From contig NW_022985438.1 in assembly GCF_010093595.1 (NCBI RefSeq), positions 416,250-480,249 on the forward strand: a stretch of DNA of 64,000 nucleotides. Reading direction: 5' to 3'. Under the pieces are notes generated by a model that was not told where the DNA came from, made no database searches, and saw only the letters and a program-made list of their open reading frames with translations. Position 1 is the stretch's first letter; every line of letters begins with the position of its first letter. Made by a program: the position numbers and the translations under genes. Shown here in pieces: positions 23,816 to 36,709 of this stretch. The DNA is from Mytilinidion resinicola. Lineage: Eukaryota > Ascomycota > Dothideomycetes > Mytilinidiales > Mytilinidiaceae.

Positions 23816-26613
23816 TTAACCCTGGTTGTAGGAATTGAGCAAGGTAGACCGCAGAGCAACTTCGCTGTCGGATGGCGCTGTGACGGAAATATTTGGAACG
23901 CCTAAGCTGTTCGTCTCCGGCAGTCCGCTTCGACCGCCAGACATGAAGTGCGCCGGGTTCGTGCTGACTGGACCGGTCACGATGACACCCACGTCTTCGT
24001 CTGGATCAACGATGTGGTTGGGCTCGGGTCGTCCTTGGTTGTCGATGATCTTCTTAGAGATCTCCCACAGCATCTCCGCAGGATACTTCTCCGGGCCAAT
24101 GCCGTCTACAATCGAAATTATGTTCCTTCCACCCTTTGCAATTGCATCGATGAATATTTGTCTGCCTTCATCTCCAGGCTTGGTCCAAAGCCAAAGTCGC
24201 GCCAACTCGCTTGGCATCCAGTCTTCGAGTATGCTCTTCGCGGCATCGATATAATTCGGGGCGCCGCTGACCCTCCAGGTCCGTCGGTAAATCTCCGCTG
24301 TCCACATCATCTCTATAGCCTCGACGATGTTTCGAACTTCTAGCAGTTTCGCGATTCCATATACAGCCAGCATCAAGTCGATGTTCCAGCCGATACTTGT
24401 GGGACGTGAAGCTTCCTCTTCACAATGCTTCCGTTTACGTGTAGACTCACACTCCTTCACAGTCGGTGTCTTACGAGACTCTTCCGCGTCTTTTATGACG
24501 AGCAATTGTATAAACTGCTTTAGAGCCACTGGCGAGACGTCTTCGATGTCAGTGCTTGCGCGTTGGCCCTCTATAGTGGCAAAATGTTTCTGGATAACGT
24601 TGGAGAACTTTTTAAGCGGCTTCAGCGGGCAGTCAATGAGTTCAGATCGTCCCTCAAAGACCGTTCTGAAGATGAAGTTGTCTTTCGTATGTTTAGCATT
24701 GTACCAATCAGGTGTTGGTGAGCGTTGCCGCTCGTTGGGGCTCGGGAGATCAGCCGTGGCGGAATCGTGACGCGATGCATTACCGTCGTTCAGGCGCATT
24801 CGTTTTCGAGGTTGATCGTCGTCCTCATCGTGAGAGTCCGAGTCCTCGCTTTCGTCCGATGAGTCCGTCATTTCCTCGTCGGTGTCTTCACGACGACGCT
24901 TTAAAGCAGCAGCAGCGGCAACTTTTGCCTGTTTTGCCATTCTCACAGTCAAACTCTTTTCGGCTTTCAGGTCCCTAGCCTTCCTCGCCAATTCCGCTTT
25001 TAAATCTCTCGTGACTCGGCTCTTTTCGTATTGGAAACGCACTTTTTGCTTCGCTAACTCCGTTTCTAACACGCCCGCAGCCCGTCCCCTTTCTTCTTTC
25101 AAAGCCTTTTCTTTCTTCACTACCTCAGCTTTCAAGTATCTGACCGCACGGAGGTGGTCTAGAGTAAGAACCTCCTCTTGCTGAGCTTCTTCATCAGTAG
25201 TCTGATTATCGTCATCCTCGATGCTTTCGATGATGCTCTCGTCGTCTTGTGTTTCGTGATCTTCTCTATCTTCGTCTTCCTTAGCGTCCCACAGGTGCGC
25301 AGTCAATGCTGAGATTTGTTTGATGGACTTGCCCCCTGTCGTAGGGCGCACACCACCAAACTCTGCCCAACTCTCCTCTTCGCTGTCGCTCTGAGCTTCA
25401 CGCTCGACCTCATCGTCTTCTCCCATTTCAACATCTTCATGACTATGAGTGTTCGCGATCTCTGCGCTAGCCTTCGCAGCTTCTTCTAATTTTTCACCGT
25501 CTTCTTTATCGGCTCCTGACTGTAGTTCCTGCTCTTGGGCGATTCTTGCCCCAGCTCCCGCACCATCAACCTCTTCTTCTTCCGGTTGCGAACCAACTTC
25601 CAGCTGTCCATGCCCCTCGCTGGTGCCCTCGGCTTCACCACTAGGCTGAGCTTGCTCAGTCGCGGCAATCTCAATGCCCAAGATATTGGCAAACTCTGCC
25701 TTCTTTGTCGGAAGTTTGAGCATAACCACGCGGCTTTGCGGAGCCCCCACCTCGACCTCTGCCTCTACCTTCACGGCAGCCTTCCCCTTAGCCTGTCGCT
25801 TCGGCTTCACCGCTGGCTGCGCCGCTTGCCCAAGCACCTGGGGCTTCTTGATCAGACGACCACTCGACGTGTACTTCGTATCATCAATAACGCCAGCGGG
25901 AACATCTTCGACCTCGTCGGCGTCATCCTCAGCCTCTGGCTCGCGGATAGATGCAGTATTCTTGCCGCGAGCGGCACGGGGCCTTGCGGGAGCTTTCACT
26001 TTCGAAGCAGCCTTTGGCTTAGGGGGAACTTTGGCCTTTGGAGTGGCCTTTGGCTTAGTAGGGGCCTTCGCTTTACCCTTACCCTTCGCCGCAGGTGCAG
26101 CGACCTCTTCCGCTTCACCATCCTCGGGCTCCTCAGCGATAACGCCGCGATTCGTCCTCGGGGCCTTGGCGGCTTGCGTGCGGCGCGGCTTCTTCTGGGG
26201 TGGGAGCGCAGACGTATCGGCATCGTCAGCGGGGGGCGGGAGCTGGCTTCGGTTCGACGCTGGCGGAGCGACCGCGGCGGAGGGGTGGCTGGTTTGGAGG
26301 GGCGGTGGCGGTGGGGTTGACTAGGGAGTGAGTATTAGATGGTGCGATGGATGGCTTTGGAGGGTGACGAACCTTGCTGAGGAGCTTCAGCGGACTGTGC
26401 GAGTGGTAAATCGGAAGCTTCTGGAACTGCAGATCCGGTGCGAGAGCGCGCGGTGCGCTTCGCTAGTGCTTTCTTGGTGACTTTGGCAGTGGCCTGGGGC
26501 GCTCCAGCTTGGAGAGTAGGCTCGGCACTGGCAGAGGCGCCGCGACCTCGTTTGGAGGCTGTGTTGGAGGTGTTGTCGGCGGCGTTCGCGGATGGAGTTC
26601 GGCGTGGTGCCAT
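23816..26613 (-). CDS. Disordered basic protein with coiled coil and BTB-like C-terminal region
   Basis: Best model: exon 26373-26613 joined to 23816-26259 (894 aa). The donor GTTCGT is weak and the acceptor is uncertain because the joined sequence is Pro-rich; exon ends may be off by up to ~60 bp. The N-terminus (MAPRRTPS..., many Lys-Ala-Pro repeats) is basic. It is followed by acidic stretches, a charged coiled coil (about 447-532) and a C-terminal region (about 612-772, FRTVFEGRSELIDCPLKPL then a helical block) that resembles degenerate fungal BTB/BACK-like modules. The motif RVVMLKLP precedes the acidic part. Nuclear location is likely from the basic tracts. Function unknown. Its 3' end lies next to repeat copy A, mirroring the gene at 37098. 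Confidence 0.75.
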
Positions 26614-27189
26614 TTTGATAGAGAGTAGATATCTGACTGAAAGAGTGATGGTTTTGAAAGGATATATGTGTTTGTGAAAGACTTCAAGAAGTGCTATGGT
26701 GTTGGCAGGCTGTGAGAGAAGTGGAAGAGAAATTTGTTGTGTGGCAGCCAACTCGGTCGTTGATGTCAACACGAGCTCGCCAGCAGCCACACTTGCTAAA
26801 CGAGGGTGAATTCACCGTCGCGCACCTAAATGACGTCGCATTCTTTCATAGGTTACCGCGAACCTCATGGTTCTAGAGATTTCTCTTGCAAATTTCAGCT
26901 AGACACCCGTGAAGATGCTTATATGATTGAGGAAAGTGAAAAAGAGTCACAGACAAACCTCATCTCCGCGCTCAGGGGTCAAGAAACGGTAATTAATTAC
27001 AAACGCCGCGTTGTACGCCACGCTCTATGGATATCTATTCTAAAGCCCTTCCCTCCTCATGTCTAATCATTGCTTAGTCTAGAACATAAACGTCATTACC
27101 TTCTTATCTCAATTTACGATCAAAAAAGGACCCCTAAGCCTGAACTCCCATCGCTGAGGCTAAACTCCCATACCAGAGTCGCCCTTTTT
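26614..27189. other. Intergenic region
   Basis: About 575 bp between the start of the BTB-like gene and the 3' end of the WSC gene. Nothing recognisable beyond expected promoter and terminator sequence. Confidence 0.5.
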
Positions 27190-30100
27190 TCAAATTCCGA
27201 CAGAGGAGTAAACAAGCGCTCGTTGTCCAGCCCCGCAGAATTCCGTCTTATCCCCGGTGCAGAACATCTTCTTGCAGTCTTGAATATCCTCCGACGTTGC
27301 CTGGGTCGACAACGTCGTTCCACAATAACACTCCTGTCCGTACTCCACCGCCGCCTTGACATACCCTTTGCCTTTACAAGTCGCAACACAACTCTCCACC
27401 GTCATGCCCGTGGCATTCACATACGAATAACTCGGTAGCGCGCGCGGGTTGATCGGATCATAATAACACCCTTGGAGATTATACACGTCCACCTGTGGCG
27501 AAACTTTCGGATACACATAGCTTGGGTTAGTGTACTGGTAAAGGTTGAGTCTGGAAGAGCCGCCGCAGGTCTCGGATGAATTGCCCGCACACTTCATGGT
27601 GCAGCCTGTATAGCCAATTTTTGAGCCAAAGGCTAGTCCGAGGCCGCAGTAGCATTCATCGCCGTATTCAACGCCGGCGAAGGGGTAGTTTTTGCCGATG
27701 CAGTAGGCTTGGCAGGTTTCGATGGTCACGGTGGTGGCGGCGAAAGTCGTGCCGTTGAGGGCCCGGTGGGCGATTGTATCGTTAGCGCAGCCGACGTAGG
27801 ACCAAGATGAAGCGGAAGCTGAGGGTGTGGAGGATGATGAGATAGTTGAGGAGCGGATTGAGGAGGTGGAGATCGTCGACGATGGAAGGGTTGAGGTCGA
27901 AAGTGTCGATGTTGGAAGGGTGGAAGTCGAGAGTGTCGTTGATCGAGTTGAGGCAGTAGATAACGTAGAAGAAACGCTGGGCGTAGAGGAGGTGGAAGAA
28001 CTCGGCGTAGAGGAGGCGGTGGAGGATGAGGAGCTGGAGGAAGAACTGAGGGTGGAGCTGGAAGAGGAACTGGAAGAGGAACTGGAGGAGCTGGAGAAGG
28101 AGCTCGATGAGCTCGACGATGGCGAGCTAGATGATGTGCTGGAGGATGAAGTTGATTTGAGGCTGGACGTGGCTGAAGTCGATATGAGGCTGGACGACGC
28201 TGAAGTTGATACGAGGCTGGACGCCGCTGAAATTGAAAGTAGCGAGGACGAGGAACTGGAAACCAGCGAGGAGGATGAGGACGCGACGCTAGACGACACA
28301 GACGACGAAACCGATGAAGAGGATGAACTAAAAGACGAGCTGCTCGACGGGAGGTTCTGCAGCTTATACATTGTCAGACCCTTTTGGCCACCACAAATCT
28401 CATTCACATTCCCAGCACAGTTCATTTTGCATCTTCCATCTGTTGTAGCAAAGCTTCCAAAACTCAGGGTATTCCCACAGTAGCACTCATCTGAGTACTC
28501 CACTCCAAAGTAGCTGAATCCTGCGCAGGTGCTGGCACAAAGCTCAATAGTCATAGCGCCGTTCACCCACTTCAGCCCAGTCAAGGTTCGAATGGTTATG
28601 TTGTCTGAACGACAATCGGAGTAGACGTAGGCGCCGACGCTTGGGGGTATCGGAGTGGACGACGCGGAGGGAGAAGTAGAGCTGGCGGAGGATGACGTTG
28701 ATGAAAGCGGTGCCGAAATTGGGCTGGATGAGGACGAGGATGCCGTTGTTGTAGAGGATGTAAGCGTGGACGATATTGAGGAGGATAGGACTGTTGAAGA
28801 CACGGTTGTTGAAGACAGGACTGTTGATGAAGTCCTTGTGGAGGTTGTACTCGAGGCCGCGGTGGACGAAGAGGCACCAGGGATCAAGATGTTCCCCGAG
28901 ACTGGATCAAATCTCAAGCTATCATAATAGATAGAAATATACGTTCCAACACCACCGCACATCTGTGTAGTATCTCCCGCGCAAGTATAAGTCGTGCACT
29001 TCGATTCGTCAGCCTTCAATGAGGCCGCTGGTATTGCTGAAGCGTAGAAACATTGCGTTTGATATTCAGTGCCAGCGAAGATGGCACCGGCGGTCAGGGC
29101 CGTTTGTTGGCAGAGGCCATTCTCCATAGCGGCATTATTGTACTGCGTGGCCTCGATGCGTGGATTCTGGGCATCTTGGTAGCATCCGAGATACTTGTAC
29201 CTGGCCTCGCCACCACTGCCTAACGTAGGGCCGACCTGCATGGGTGCCAAGGTGCCGGTAAAATTCACGACATGGACACCGAAGGATAGATCGTTAGTAT
29301 TGAGAGTCCATGCGCCGAAGTACACGACGGGGTCGGAGTTGAGGGGCAAAGAGCCTGGTTGGAAGTAGACTGTAGCACTCGAGGAATTTCCTGGTGGGAT
29401 TGACATTCCCTCTGATAGATCTGTGGATGGGTTGGTGGCGCCTAGAACAGTTCCCTCGGGAGGTTTAGATTTAGTAACGACGAGGTCAGATCCTCCATTG
29501 TTTGTAAAACGGATGGTCCTCAGAGCGGAGCCGACTCCGGGCAGAGTCCCAACATCGAGCTGGAAAGTACACCCATCGGCAGGTATCGCGCAATCTGCAA
29601 TAGGGTCCCATCCATTTTCGTTCGTCTCATATTCAAATTTTACGATGGGGGATGTGTTTGCAGAACCGCTGAGAATAGTGTACGCAGACCCACCATTTGA
29701 GAAGACAGTGACCAGAGTGAAGTAGTCACCGACAACTGAAGCTGCAAATGTAGCATCAACGGTCAATGAACCGCCAGCCGGGATCTTCGTGTTGAGAGGG
29801 GGGAGTCCCGAGGTAGTGAAGTAGCCATCGTCGTCAAGATCCACCGAAACCCCCTGTCCAGCTAAAGTAATATTGGTATAGCTTGGGTCATCATCATCAC
29901 CAGCACCGTAGGCGTAACCAAGAATAATGAGGTCAGACTGTCCAGCGTTTTGTATGATGAATGTGGCAGTTGATGCAGCAAGGGCTCCTCCGATGACAAT
30001 CCCAGGAAATCCAACTTGCAATGGGTTGACGGCGAGGAAGGGATCCTGGCTGACAGCCGTACCGGTTAAAGTAATGCCTTGCTCGGTAGAGTATCCAGCA

Positions 30101-32166
30101 ATAGTGTTGTTCGTGAAAATGCTCATGGCAGTCGTTTGAACTCCGGGGGACACGGAGGGAGCACTTGTGCTGCCCGCATTGAGCACGTAATTGGTCAAAT
30201 TGAATGTAACGGGAATGTTGAAGCTGTCCCCAGCCTTGAGCGCACCCTGTGGCAAACTGGAATTGGACGCTTGGTAAAGGGTTTTACCCAGAGTCAATCC
30301 CAGAACCTGGGAAACAGCGATGTTTGCTTTGCAGGTGACGTTCATGGTACTGGCAGCACCAATCGACACGGAGCCAAAGTCAAGAGGAGAGGTGCATACG
30401 AATGGAAGCGCAACAGGAGCCCCAAACCCGACAATGGCACCACTCAACGTGGCCACGTAATATTTCCCATTTCCAAAAGTTGGGCGCTGGAATTTACTAG
30501 GGTTGGTTATAGCCGGAAGTGTAATACGTGTCATCTTGCCGCCAACAGGTGCAGCACTGTAAGCTCGGAGGCCGTTCGTATCGACAATCCAGAGGATTCC
30601 AGTGCCAGCCTTTCCTTTGAAAGAGGTGATTGTTGCAGGCCCAACACCCACCGCACCAGGAGACTTCTCGTCCGTTTGCGCAACTTGGGTAAAGGTCGGC
30701 CTTCCACTCGTATCGAAGCCCAGGGAATATACGTAGGTTGGAGCACCGACTGGCGTGAGGTAGATGTAGCCGCCTTCGAGTGGATATGCGCCAACATTGC
30801 CGAAGACCGAGCCTCCACCTGGAGGTGCTATGGTCTGAACAATCGCGTCCCCGCCAGCTGTGCCCATCTTGTATCCACCGAGGTTGTCCGCATTCGCAAC
30901 GTAGCAGATTCCATTTTTTCCACAAGTTATTGCGAGACGAGCGATTCCTCCACCACTAAACACCTTTGGATCTGGTAGACAAACACCACCTGAGCCGAGG
31001 TCGCGATCACCAGCATCCATTCCTAGATACCCAAACGGCTCGAAATAATCTTGCTGCGTAAGAGCTCCAGTGTTTGGATCGATCGCTAGATTAACAATAC
31101 ACTCGGACAGAATATCCAGATAAACTCGGCCAGATGCGGGGACTTTGTTGTTGAAACCACCACCTTCGGCATTTCCAGTAGCAAAGAAGAGACGGCCAGA
31201 GTTATCAGACGAGATCGCAGCGCCAGACTGCCAGACTCCCGCTCCACCTCCTCCACCTGTCCATGTACCATCTTCCGGAGGAGAATCGGGGCCAGCGTTG
31301 GTGCTATAGCCGGTCAGTATCTTGCCGGAAGTGCTCATACCGATGACCCATCCAGTGTAATTGAAAAGATCGCAATGTCCTCCGAATCCAGCATAGACGG
31401 CACCGTTGATGAGGTTCAGTCCGGTTCTCTGGAGATGAGTTCCGCCTGTAAACCATCGCGTATTGTCATTGTCCGCTAGGATGCGTTAGTAATATATAAA
31501 GGCGCATAACTGAGCGACCCACCTGGGTAACCTTGGATGTTTGTAGGAAATCCAGGTCTCTCAACCAATGTTGCAGCATCAATGGCGTGGAATCGATAGG
31601 CACCATTCTTGTATCCAGTCTGACCCCCTGGCAGGTAGCTCTTGGCCCAGAAATACACCGTGTCGGTAGCTGGGTCGATAACAGGAGTGCCAGTAATTCC
31701 GATATATCCTCCAATATCGTTGCAAGACGGAAGATCAGAAACCTTGAACGGCATCTCTCCCTCCAGCGCAAGATCTCTTTTCGCAATTAGGGAACCATTG
31801 ACAGCGTCGACTGCATAGATCCTGTTGGCCTCGGAGAACGCAAGAACGATTTGTTGACCTCCCAGACTTGTAGGCGTGTAAACCAGAGGTTTGGCGTAAA
31901 ACTGGTCTGGCGCACCGCCGGATGGTATTACATTCTTGTACTGCCATAGCTGACCAAAGGAGCCGCCAGTAATGACTGTGGGATCCATGTTGTGATCCGG
32001 AAGGTAACCGGACTGCGAGGAGTCTGTGGTTCAAAGTTAGACGGTATCGGACGGGCGTCGCTGAACACCTACCTCCATCCATCAATGAATCTGTTGGGTC
32101 ATATCCGAACACTGGCCGCAGAGAGCCAATGGCCCAGAGGCCGAAAATGAAGGGTTTGAGGTACAT
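27190..32166 (-). CDS. Secreted beta-propeller protein with ASH-like Ig domains and four WSC domains
   Basis: Exons 32073-32166, 31523-32023 and 27190-31475 give 1626 aa. A signal peptide (about 1-22, MYLKPFIFGLWAIGSL) is followed by a PQQ-like beta-propeller (about 35-555, for example IYAVDAVNGSLIA, GTPVIDPATDTVYFWA), two or three ASH/HYDIN-type Ig modules (from about 556, SPLDFGSVSIG and PLQVGFPGIVIGG), then four Cys-rich WSC domains at about 957-1047, 1145-1237, 1422-1513 and 1528-1624. Two long Ser/Thr-rich linkers separate WSC1-2 and WSC2-3. WSC domains bind carbohydrate, often cell-wall glucan. No C-terminal membrane helix or GPI signal is evident, so it is probably secreted and wall-associated. 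Enzyme activity of the propeller cannot be assigned. Confidence 0.9.
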
Positions 32167-33930
32167 CTCCAATACTCCCTTACTAGCTGGCTACACGCTG
32201 CAGCGAAGACAAAGAAACCCGGGATAGAAGACCAACGAGTGTAGGGCTGCAAAAGAGCGTGGCGCCCTCGTATATTCACATACAGGACAAGGAATGCATT
32301 GACGGAAAAGACAGTTGGCGCTGATGGCACGATTCTTGTCAAAGCTTGTATTGACGCGTACCTGGTACGAGATATGTATCCAGCACGCCTCTGGCAAGGA
32401 GGCGCATACTTGTGGAAGAGCAAGACCTTCGGGTTCTCCATGGTGGTAAGCTAGGTCCAGGCCGCACGCTGTAGTTTCTACACCATTGAAATGCCAACCG
32501 CGTGCGGCTGCGGCGTTGACAAGTGGCTGGGAAAAAGCTCGAGGACAGGCCTGAAGGAGATTTAGCAGCGCTATTTCAGGTACCAGAGCAGGGTGTTTAG
32601 GCTTGGCTTAAGGTGGCTTCTGGCGCTAGATAGACTGAAAGGGGTTCTGCCAAAGGCTTGTTCCAGGCCTCTCCCGTCCCTTGCATGCCAGCTCGTGGGC
32701 GCTCAGCACGGCCCATTAGCTGCAGCCCCTGAGCACCCACGTTGGTGCACCTTGTTTCGATGATAGGCGCAACGGTGCGGCTGATCTTTGTGGTGTGGCT
32801 TGTTCTATGCCTTGAATTTCCTCATCCACATTCCCTTCTGCCCACCCCGCGCACGACTCGCCGAGGCCTAGGCGCCGTTCGTGCCCGGCTCTGACTGCTC
32901 CCCCGACATGCCAAGTAGTCGCTGCGAGTTCGCCGCGGTACCTCCGTGATAAGAAGCCTTTGGAGGAGCAGCGCCGTTGACGCTGCCAATACTTCTAGCC
33001 GCGGTGGCTTCAGATGTGTCGACCTGGGATAGCATCTGCGCGAGCTGCGATCAAGCGGTTCGGCAATGGCGTCGGGGAGTCCTGGAATGCTACATTATCG
33101 AACGTCGCAGAATACAGACCCCGTTGAGGGCGGATGGACTCCATAATGGTCGTCGCGCTGCTGTCAGTCCGTCTTGCGAGAGCTGAGACCAGCAGACGGG
33201 AGATGGACAGCGGCTAAAAATGCTAGCGTCAGGGGTACACAAGCACCGACAACTGAGCCAGCCCTGGACCTCCTACAATAGACCTCAACACCAATCAGGG
33301 ACTAATTATATAAGACCTTTCGAGAGACTCTGCTCATATAGCCGAGACATTCGTCTTTTGTGCTCATTTTTTTGGTGGAATTTATTCGACAGGACCGTGG
33401 GTGGTGGGAAATTGCATGAGGTTGAGCACGTCACGTGTAGCTTACCTCAGCTCTTCTCTCCACCTCAATTCACACCGCCCACATCAACAAGAGGAGTAGT
33501 ACGTCATTGTTGATTCCATAATGCCGTTGAATTATCAGGCATGTCTAAATGTTCTGCTTTTGAAAGCTGCAATATATTCAAATCGTAGATCTTAAGGCCG
33601 TATTGTATTCAATCGAGACCTCAAAACTACTCTCTACACTCATCACGAGACCATGTCATCAACTCCATGTCTTCGAACAAGAAGGAAGCGTGTAACGAGT
33701 CTTTATTCTCCATGCCCAGTGCAATAATAGTCTGTGGTGCATAAGTCCAATTATCCGCAAACGGCGACCGAACAAAGGACACCCTGCAAAAATTGCATCT
33801 TTGTTCTTCAGCAGCTCCCTCATACCTCAACTCTTGAGATCATGATAGTTTATTATCTAGCCGTATACCGTTATTCCTAATCCTTGTTTCAAAACTCGGG
33901 AATACAGACACTTAAAATTGAGCTTTCATC
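32167..33930. other. Intergenic, divergent promoter region
   Basis: About 1.8 kb between the start of the WSC gene and the next plus-strand gene. Short open frames on both strands lack family resemblance or codon regularity. A CACGTG site lies near 33434. Confidence 0.45.
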
Positions 33931-36158
33931 ATGGCTAGAAGGCAAAGACCAACCCAGAGAAACGAACCCCAGAGAAAATTGCCCCCGAGAAGAGTAAAGC
34001 GAGGAACTGAGAACGCTCCAAATGAGTCAGACACTTATAGGCGTGGATCTGACCTTCCGGACCCGAATGCAATAGCAAGGGCGATCAATAAGGAGAATAG
34101 AGAGAGGAAGAAAAGAGAAGCAGCAGAAGCTAATGCTAATACGGCTGCTCGACAACAGCAGCCACAAGCCTCTCTGACGTCCCAAACCAACACCCATGGT
34201 ACGTTCCAAAGTCCCTAATGGTATTGATTCTCGATCTCCTTCGCTGGAAATGCGTTGAGAAACTTCGGAAGAGCCTTGAAAATTGACAGAAACGATGAAC
34301 TGATTTCATCTAAACAGAAGACCCGCCGTCGCCAATACCCACATCAAATCCCCCTTCACGCCGCTCAACCAGACAGAGTCAGACCGAACGGCGGTCAAGC
34401 CATCGATCTCAGCGTTCAAACACAAGTCAAAGAAGTCGTGGACGGTCGGGAGGTCAACTTTTAGAACCTACACAGAATGATGGAACCAGGCCGGAGGTTA
34501 CACACCAGCCGATCGAGGGTCCTACAAGACCTTCCCCAAAGCCTCTGCCGAGGTCTTCGCCAAGGTTCGCTATCCAAAGCTCCTCCCAAAGGTATGTCCA
34601 AAGGTCTACCCCGGGGGTTCTCCTAAGATCTATACCCCCAAGGTCTCCTCCAAGAAGCCCCCTACGACCTTCTCGCTCGCCGATCCAAAGACGGAGCAAT
34701 GCAGGTCGCCCATCATCTCGCCGGCAGGACCCAACCCCACCCGTTAGCCAACCCACGCAGCAGGATATCGACCAGCCGCAGGCAGGCTTGCCTCAGAATA
34801 GTCGCGCCGATGGGTTGTTCACCCGGCAGCAAATCGACGAGTTTGGGGCTAATTGGGGCCCCAACCCAGAACCAGGACGCCCCATTCCTCAGCCTCCTAA
34901 TAGAGACAACCCCGCACTCCCCGACGCAGCGGCTGAAAGACAGTGGAGGGCTGGCATAAGGCCCGGACGACGCGCCATAAATGATATCTTCAACACGTAT
35001 ATCCCTTGGCCACGGGCACCGCTCCAAATCCAGCGACCAGTACCACTCTTACAGCCCGGCGCAAATGACAACCCGGACGATGGAGAACTCCGCGATTCGG
35101 CGACCCTAAGACGAGGCAGACCTGGCTCAGGGGCTCAGGCCGAGCGACTACCCTCACAGCACGATCCAAACGACGAACTAGACGAAGGAAGACCGCAGCC
35201 GGGCGTGCAGTACTTCCGGGGCTATAGAGAAGAAGGTATCGACCCGCCGTCAGCGTATAATCGGGATGATGAGCTTGATGAGGATGATGATGTGCAAGCC
35301 CAAGCTCGGCACGGGAGCCGCGGTGGAGGATTGCGGCGAGCCGGTTTGGCTGGGCAGGGTAGAGCAGAAAGAGAATCTCCGGGCCGCGGTGATGCTGGAG
35401 GGAATGCAAGCCGTGGCCGCGGGTCTGCAGGGCGATGTAGAGGTACTGATCGACGTCCAAGTCACCCTCCACCTTCTTCCGGTGGCAATTCTCGTACTCC
35501 TAGTCCTACCAGTGCTGAGATCGAGACACGGGGATACCGATATCGCCCTCACGGTATGGGAATACAACCATTACTGGAATATCAAGAACATCAGAGGGCG
35601 CTCGCCGCGCAAGGTTTCGCGCCGCAAGGTCGCCAAGCGTTAAGGGGAATATTTGCGGCAGGAGCACAGCGTCAGGACGAAGCAGACGAAGACGCCGATA
35701 ATGGTCAGAGGCCACAAAATCAAAATCCGCGAAGAAACCAGCGCGCAAAGCCATGGGAGGCACATGGGAACGCGCAGGCAGACGAGGGAATACAACAACA
35801 ATTAAGGAGAGAGCAAGGCGACAACGTGGATCACGGCGCCAATGACCAGGAGCAAGGTATGCGATTAGTGATCAAACCTCGTCTGCGTCGCGTGATTAGT
35901 GGCCTAGTTGCGGGAGCCGTGGAGAATTTTATATTAGGGATAGAGGGATTGGAACGTTCAGAGGTTGTAGGACTTATGGTCAACCGTTGGGTTGTCAACA
36001 GGGTCGATGAACTGTGGCCAACCGCCGAGCGCAACATCAATACGACGTACCGTCAGGACCCGGATAATGCTGACGTAGGTATGTGGTTCTGGAGAGAGGA
36101 CAAAAGAGGGCCTGTGGACGAAATCCAGTATACAGGCATTGATGACGATAGGCGTTGA
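33931..36158 (+). CDS. Arg/Pro/Ser-rich disordered protein, unknown function
   Basis: Exons 33931-34198 and 34318-36158 give 702 aa. The intron begins GTACGT and ends CAGAAG, a tandem acceptor that could add or drop one residue. The N-terminus is strongly basic (MARRQRPTQRN...), the middle is rich in Arg, Ser, Pro and Gln with charged repeats, and only the last ~110 residues look folded, with a helical stretch LRRVISGLVAGAVENFILGI and DELWPTAERNI. No known domain recognised. It shares the general plan (basic N-terminus, long disorder, short helical C-terminus) with the two genes that flank the island, but no clear sequence similarity was seen. Nucleic-acid or chromatin binding is possible but speculative. 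Confidence 0.75.
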
Positions 36159-36302
36159 GGATGGGAGGCTAGGAGTAGCAATGATAGGAATAAAAGCAGC
36201 ATCCTCCGTGTTTCACTATTAGCTTTCGCAGGCGAGAAATCAACCTGACTTCAGCTCGCCCAATTACTAATGCATGCCTTCTGTTGGCAACATTCTCCGC
36301 TT

Positions 36303-36709
36303 TCACGAGTGCCAGAGCGACATTCTCTTGGTGATACGAAGGCACGTGATGCCCACGTGATAACCTTCCGGCGTCATCGTATAGGGAGCGATGAGGGGCA
36401 TTTGCTTGTGATATGAGAATGATTTGCGATGCCCACTCCTATCCAGTTGTGAGAGATCAAGAAGAAGGGGATTGTAGCAAGCATCTAAGTACTCGGAAAC
36501 CCTTTGTGAAGGGAGTTGATGCTGTCTAGAAAGTACCACGAACAATTTGATATTGGACTGTGTCGCAAAAGAGCGCATCATATAGAACTCAGTGATTGAC
36601 TCGGCCTGGACTGCTCCAATCACCTCAGCATTATAGCAATTCTTCAACACCGTGGAGCTATTCCACAGCCGGAAGAACTTGACGTCTTGAGTCTGTTCCC
36701 TGGAGCTCT
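36303..36709 (-). pseudogene. Possible gene fragment, unknown
   Basis: An open frame of about 135 codons reads SSREQTQDVKFFRLWNSS and onward to a TGA at 36303-36305. It is closed upstream by a TAG, with no ATG in a sensible position before internal methionines. It may be the last exon of a gene whose first exon was not found, a gene relic, or chance. No family recognised. Confidence 0.25.
36343..36359. promoter_or_regulatory. Paired CACGTG (E-box) palindromes
   Basis: CACGTG at 36343-36348 and 36354-36359, again with a 5-bp gap, identical in geometry to the pairs at 19545 and 20095. Located about 740 bp upstream of the gene at 37098. Confidence 0.45.

Noticed and set aside
25535..26320. 261-aa plus-strand open frame opposite the BTB-like gene
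   Set aside because: The opposite strand has the coherent coiled-coil and BTB-like protein; this frame is a compositional shadow.
26221..26340. Exonic reading through the Pro-rich segment of the BTB-like gene
   Set aside because: An acceptor at CCCTAG (about 26321) would need a phase-0 donor that is not seen; the model with acceptor at 26260-26261 keeps frame. The choice remains uncertain.
27827..28483. 218-aa acidic open frame on the plus strand
   Set aside because: It is the antisense of the Ser-rich linker of the WSC gene; Glu/Asp richness is the expected shadow of AGC/TCC-type serine codons.
30079..30978. 299-aa plus-strand open frame
   Set aside because: Antisense to the propeller/ASH part of the WSC gene; no domain or hydrophobic pattern of its own.
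33627..33830. 67-aa minus-strand frame with a CxxC pair
   Set aside because: Too short, a single CxxC pair only, and no splice partners; probably chance.
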